Source: Talinum fruticosum
Lineage: Eukaryota; Streptophyta; Magnoliopsida; Caryophyllales; Talinaceae
Length of the DNA stretch: 64,000 bases
Reading direction: 5' to 3'
Assembly (NCBI GenBank): GCA_021018815.1
Contig: JAITYX010000102.1
Location: 1,302,001-1,366,000 of the forward strand
This document shows positions 59,140-64,000 of this stretch, piece by piece. Position 1 is the first letter of the stretch. The number at the start of each line of letters is the position of its first letter. The notes beneath the pieces are model-generated. The model worked only from the letters and a program-made list of their open reading frames with translations. It had not been told where the DNA came from and did no database searches. Both the position numbers and the translations under genes were made by a program.

Positions 59140-59880
59140 TCAAGGTTCCGACACAACTCGGCCGAGCTTCAGTGCCTAGTAGCGGTCAAGGCTTAGGCAT
59201 AACTCAATTGAGCTTCGAGCCCAATAGCGAGTCAAGGTTAAAACACATCCCCGTCGAGCTTCAAACCTAGGAGCGGTGAAGGTTAAGACATCCCCTGTCG
59301 AGCTTCGGGCCCAAGAGCGGTCAAGGTTTAGATAACCTCCGTCGAGCTTCGAGCCTAACCGTGGTCAACGTTCGGACATCCTTCCATCGAACTTCGGGCC
59401 CAACCGTGGTCAAGGTTCGGACATTCCTCTATTGAACTTTAGACCTAACAACGGTCAAGGTTCAAACACTACGCCAAGACTTATGACCACTCTATGGCCA
59501 AGTCAAAGTAAAACGTTTGAAACATGATCTAACTATATATCGTCTTTAGGTAACATTTAAAACTATTTAAATTTGATTATTAACTAACAAAACTGTTAGC
59601 GCAGAAAATATTAGCTAAGCTATAGACCATGAATGGTCAAGTTTAGGCCCTCATTCAAGCTTCAGGATATTAATCAAGCCAAGCTCGGGATACTCCGCCG
59701 AACTTCGGATCCAAGAAGTGGTCAAGTTCAACCATCTTTGTTGGACTTCATACTTTACTACCTCGGTCAAGTTCAAGCCTCCCGCCAAGCTTCGAATAAC
59801 TACATGGTCAAGTTTAGGAGCACCAATAAGAGCTTCAGGTTAAGCAACCCGGACTTCGGACTCGCTAGTCAAAGTCCAGG
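59140..59880 (+). repeat. 3' tandem array of element F
   Basis: Six to seven units of about 45 bp (GCGGTCAAGGTT..GACATCC..GTCGAGCTTCGGGCCCAA) run at 59180-59475. A related, looser set continues at 59630-59880. It lies just upstream of the 3' LTR, where Ogre/Tat elements carry variable tandem repeats that can seed satellites. Confidence 0.82.
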
Positions 59881-60006
59881 CCCTCTGTCATAGTTTAACT
59901 CAACGAGATACCTAATTTCAAATGCATTAACTCAATCGAGCATCTAACACAACACCGGGTAAGTACTGTTAATGTCTACTTTGACCTTCGTCTTTCAAAC
60001 TTGGTC

Positions 60007-60016
60007 AAAGTGGAGG
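60007..60016 (+). promoter_or_regulatory. Possible polypurine tract of element F
   Basis: AAAGTGGAGG lies a few bases before the 3' LTR. It is weak and interrupted. Confidence 0.4.
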
Positions 60017-60022
60017 CTAACT

Positions 60023-61945
60023 CGTAGACACCTAAAAAGTGTCATGCCTTTTCTTTTTATTTAGTTGTTGTCCCAATGATGAGATCCCGAGTCCTGTTTG
60101 TGGATTTGGTTCACGGTTGGTGTTTGATTGGTACGACGAAAGCCAATAAACCACAAAAGAACGCCCAACACCAAATAAATAACCTTTTGCCTTGGGTCAG
60201 CTTTAAAATCCCTTTTCTTTCGCACGGGCCAAGTCCGAGCCAAGTCTCCGAGTCAATCGAAGTCCGATGTCTGCGTACAGTAAATTCCAAGCTCGAACTC
60301 GCGTTTTATTTTTCTCGTCTAACCAGCCATGAAGTTGAAGACCTCAAGACGACGTTAAGCATTGCATTTCATGATCACAATCATCAAAGTGTTGCGTTTT
60401 GCTCCAAGACTGTTTGCTCGAGACTAGGAGCACACCTCCTCTAAACGACATCACTTCATGATCGGTGCCCCCGCCAATTATTTCACCTCAAAATGCCATG
60501 TTTTGGCTGACACTCCTATTATAGTATGAAAAGGTGCACAAAATCCTAGGCAATACTCTTGTGGCTGGCATCCCCTACCCCATTTTTATCCGGTTTTATC
60601 TCGGTTAAATCATCACATTATCCCGAACCGATTTCGCAGCTATCTCCGGACGATTGGCCAAGAGCAACCCTAGGTCATTTGTAACCTACTCTCCTTCCTA
60701 TAAATAGAGATTCTTGGATAACATTTCAGCAACAGACTCATCCCTTAGCGTCACGCTGCTGGAACCTCGCCCAGAGCTACCGAATACACCTTTTTGTATT
60801 CCGATCTCTTGGTCTCTTTTCAGGCTACTCATATTCTACTCCCTATTCATACCACATTTGAACCCAAAGACTCCATCATTCACCTTTCTGCCTACCTATC
60901 TACACTCAAAACTCACAAAGAGCCTATTCAATACACCACCGTCGCATCAATAGATCCGGATCCGAGATCCGGATCAGCAGGTGGGACAACCTGAGGGCAT
61001 TCATTCGATATTCACAACGGTTTACTTATTTATTTTATGCTTTTATCGTTTTCAGTATTGTGGAGAAAATTGTATTGCTTTTAATACCTCCCCGCCCGAT
61101 GTAATCCTTTATTTTTTCGCTTTCTTTTCTTTTCGTTATTTGATTTTTACCAGTTTCATTCATGTTCGGTTGCTTTAATTTTTATATTGCATGTTGTGTG
61201 CTTGTGTTTGATATATTATTTTAATTCACTACTCGAACTAGTATTGGTCATTGTTTGACCGGCGAAAGGGAAGGGCTTATCCCTACATTTCGTACCCTCG
61301 CCCCGAATTCGATTCTCGGTTCCAAGATCGATGGAGTCATTTTTTATCTTATTAAGTCTTAGTTTTTCCCGTACTAAGATTGGAAGAGCAAACTTTATTT
61401 TGTTTTTATTAGTTTTTCTTTTTTAAAACCGATTGGCGACTCCCTTTTGATTTATTTCTTCTAGATCCGCTTCCCTACTATTTCGATTGAACAATAAGAA
61501 AAGAAGGTTCCGGATCTCGCAAGCTAGGCCAGAGGCCGAGGCCGACTGTCTCGGCCTTGGTCCCTAGCCGACATCGGCCACCACTGGGTGCATGCTGCCG
61601 CCTGCATCGAGCGGTTAGTAGGCGGGGTTGGGGTCTAGACCGGTGCTTTCACACCAATTTAGCCATAGAGCCTCACGCAAGAAACAGAAACCTTACCTTG
61701 GTTTATTTTTCGATTAGGAAATAATATCCCGGGACTTTTGGAAATAATTATTAAAATAAAATAGTTATTAAAACCACTATTCAAACCCCGATTTATCTCA
61801 TTTTAACAAAATTCGAGACTCTAAATAAGAGGTTAGTCTCCACTTTCAAAAATCAATCTTCAAAACCCTAAATCATTCTTTAAAATTTCTAAAACTCGAC
61901 ATTCATGGGAAGCTCGATTGACCACCGTTGGTCGTTGTTCCTACA
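60023..61945 (+). mobile_element. 3' LTR of gypsy element F
   Basis: It begins CGTAGACACC and ends GTTCCTACA, 1,923 bp, followed by the CAAGG duplication. TATA box TATAAATA lies at 60699-60706. The whole element F spans 54241-61945 (7.7 kb). Confidence 0.92.
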
Positions 61946-61950
61946 CAAGG
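61946..61950. repeat. Target-site duplication CAAGG of element F, right
   Basis: CAAGG is identical to 54236-54240. Confidence 0.9.
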
Positions 61951-62379
61951 TGGTCGAGTGAAATAGGCCTCATTCATGTGTCCCATAAATAGTAACCCAC
62001 TCATGCACAAACCCAAGTCACATTCATTACAAAAATATCTTAGAAGAGGATATACTTCGTTCTCTATAGAATACATAATCATCTTGAATTAATCTCCCCT
62101 AATCTTCATAAAGATGCCATATTTATTTATGTTTCTTTAGAGGTATAACCTTTCGGAGCAAGAAACCGATCTTCTTCAAGGATCGGGTCTTTACTCATCC
62201 TTCATTCTTTCTTCCGACTTAAGCATCGGAGAGGCATTTCCCGGGATCCAACCCCGGGGTGTGCCATTGTGTAGGTCAAGAGTGCATTAAGCGGGACACG
62301 CGACCTCCAATCCTCCTAGGACTATAAGTCCACTTCCCGATCATCAAACAAATCATCATACAAGTATCTCCAAAAACAT
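61951..62379 (+). mobile_element. 3' part of an LTR of gypsy element G (5' LTR)
   Basis: The sequence ends CCAAAAACA at 62379, followed by a primer site. It contains the GACTTAAGCATCGGAGAGGCATT stretch, a form of the GACTTGAGCGTCGGAG motif common in plant Tat-lineage LTRs. Its upstream part was presumably cut off by the insertion of F. Confidence 0.68.
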
Positions 62380-62381
62380 AT

Positions 62382-62400
62382 TGGCACCATCTGTGGGAAG
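62382..62400 (+). promoter_or_regulatory. Primer binding site of element G
   Basis: TTGGCACCATCTGTGGGAA is two changes from TTGGCGCCGTCTGTGGGAA, the site commonly found after Tat-lineage LTRs. Confidence 0.8.
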
Positions 62401-62446
62401 GAGTGGTAGCTCATGGTAGTAAGCAACACCAAACTCTAAATCAAGG

Positions 62447-63834
62447 ATGACTAGAACTCAAGATAGGGGATATGTCACTAATAACCCTCCCCATAGGGGT
62501 CAACAAGACGAGCACCAAGTGGAGATGAGGTTTAGTCTTCCTGTTGCTCCACTAGGAACTAGCCTACCGGTCGCCAAGGGTACATAACCATAAATGCCTT
62601 GGAAAAATACATGGACATCATGCAACGCACCATGCTGCAAAGGATGCAAAAGAAAATTAAGACCACTATGGAGCAAAGTCTCCATTTCCCTTCGTTTTAC
62701 CACAATCTAATTTTTACATATGTCCCTCCCCTCATGGGAGGTCTAACACAAGTGTAACCCCAAGGAGGAACCCCTCGGGACAATGTCCGGACCATCGCCA
62801 CGTGGTAACCAAGAACTTAACATATTGTTCAAAGCAATATAAGGGAATTCTTGATGGAAGGAAAGCCTTAAATCAGAGCCGGGGAAAAAGGTGGCAACCT
62901 CTTATACAACCTCGACCCCTTACGCTTCTCATAGCCGAGAGGTTAGTGTGGTTCTATGGTTAAGAAGGGAAGTTCCGAGGGCAAGCAAGCCACGAGTACA
63001 TGATCGCCTCTAATACTCCCAAGGTTAGGATCAACCTTGGGAAACAGAAAGGAGGGCAAGTCCCTAATAGTCTATCATTAAGGAGTACAATTTCGGCCAA
63101 ACGGGCATAAGGATGGTAGCTTAGAAGGGATTAGGGCTACTATACTAAAGAAATGCATACTCAACGTACGTTGGAGCATATGAGAGGCCCTTCCTTTGTG
63201 GAGGTGGTAAGATCTCTCCCTCCACTTATCCAAGGGACGGGCTCGGCTTCACAACAAGGCCGGCCCTCCGGCTTTTGTCACACCTTTCACCCAAGCTATT
63301 ATGCAATCACCTTGCCCTAAGAGGGTCAAGGTGTCGGACATCGATCCATATGATGGAACCACTGACCCCCTTAGATATTATAAGTCTCATATGTATATCC
63401 AAGAAGCAACAAATGTCATTTTCTTTCGTTTCTTCCAAGCTACTCGGAAGGGAATAACACAAAGGTACTTTAATGGTCTTCCCTCAAGCGACATTTCTTC
63501 CTTTGAAGAGTTATTAAAAACGTTCGTTGGGTGATTCCTCATGCGTTGTAAAGAGAATGGAACTAGCATACATCCTTTTAAAGTAAAATAAGGGAAGACT
63601 GAATCAATAAAGGATTATGTTGGTCGATTTCATGGAGAGGTAGTCCTTATTCCAAATGCGGACGACGGGATAGCCTACATAGCCTTCCTTAATGGAATCA
63701 AGTGGAGACGCTTCAAATTCTCCTTAGCCAAGCAGAAGGTGTGTACCTTGGCTGAATCCCTCAAGAAAGCAATAAACTTTATCCAAGCAAATGAAATATG
63801 TGCTGAAGAGGGAGATCAAGCTCGAAAGTTGTAG
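62447..63834 (+). pseudogene. gag: Element G gag (Ty3/gypsy, Tat lineage), broken
   Basis: The likely start is ATG at 62447 (MTRTQDRGY), with a stop after about 46 codons and unreadable sequence to 63270. The capsid core then reads PCPKRVKVSDIDPYDGTTDP, a middle part ending NGLPSSDISSFEELLKTFVG and a stop at 63532. IHPFKVK, a stop at 63588, and SIKDYVGRFHGEV, IAFLNGIKWRRFKFSLAK and TLAESLKKAINFIQANE follow. These are the retrotrans_gag blocks of Tat-type gypsy elements (DGTxDP, SSFEEL, YVxRF, FxNGLK..F). The element continues past the window. Confidence 0.83.
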
Positions 63835-64000
63835 GGTGATGAGTGACCCCATCAAAGGTCGGGAGAGAAACAAAAGATTGATGATCGTGATCATCGTTTC
63901 AATACTAATCCTAAAAGCATCCTAACGAAAATCAAAGGGCACCGTATGCTTGAAAAGACCACTTCCTATGGCGACGCATTCCTGCAACACCAATAAGTAT

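Overview
This window is nuclear DNA of a flowering plant, probably a eudicot. It is a graveyard of nested LTR retrotransposons and carries one convincing host gene. The plant assignment rests on Ty1/copia and Ty3/gypsy pol and gag remnants of plant type, a CACTA transposon with plant-type CACTACAAGAAAA ends, and a spliced cysteine-rich secreted peptide gene. No tRNA, rRNA, CRISPR array, bacterial operon or organellar sequence was seen. The species cannot be named from the sequence.

Layout. (1) 1-5648: a minus-strand copia LTR cut by the window edge, a plus-strand Tat/Ogre-type gypsy LTR, then an inverted piece of that family's internal region with its tandem repeats. (2) 5649-32881: a plus-strand block of Sirevirus-like copia elements. 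Outer element C keeps its 5' LTR (interrupted by a solo LTR with a perfect 5-bp duplication) and its 3' half. Inside lie element A (LTR, gag, pol, env-like ORF) and element B, inserted in A's 3' LTR and missing most of RT and RNase H. (3) 32882-51081: the minus-strand old copia element E, split by complete minus-strand element D (36043-45846). The 5' LTR of E is split again by a 3.3-kb non-autonomous CACTA element (46992-50270). (4) 51082-54240: the only gene-like island, with a LINE endonuclease scrap, a long (TA)n tract and a two-exon thionin-like peptide gene (52643-53312). (5) 54241-61945: complete element F, a gypsy element with 1.9-kb LTRs, a 5-bp target duplication, two tandem-repeat arrays and a broken gag but no pol. 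(6) 61951-64000: LTR end, primer site and gag of another Tat-lineage gypsy element G.

The copia family has LTRs of about 1.5-1.7 kb beginning TGAAG and ending CTTCA, a Met-tRNA-type primer site, a UBN2-type gag with a CCHC knuckle, PR-INT-RT-RH in copia order, and after pol a separate env-like ORF ending in a coiled coil and an acidic tail. This fits the Sirevirus lineage. Every copy is broken by frameshifts, stops or deletions, so none looks autonomous.

No new defence or metabolic system is evident. The observations most worth following are a TATA-like box upstream of the env-like ORF in all four copies, a stem in the LTRs whose two arms change together between subfamilies, recurrent one-base CGG/CGAG differences between copies in two unrelated families, and the gag-only gypsy element F.
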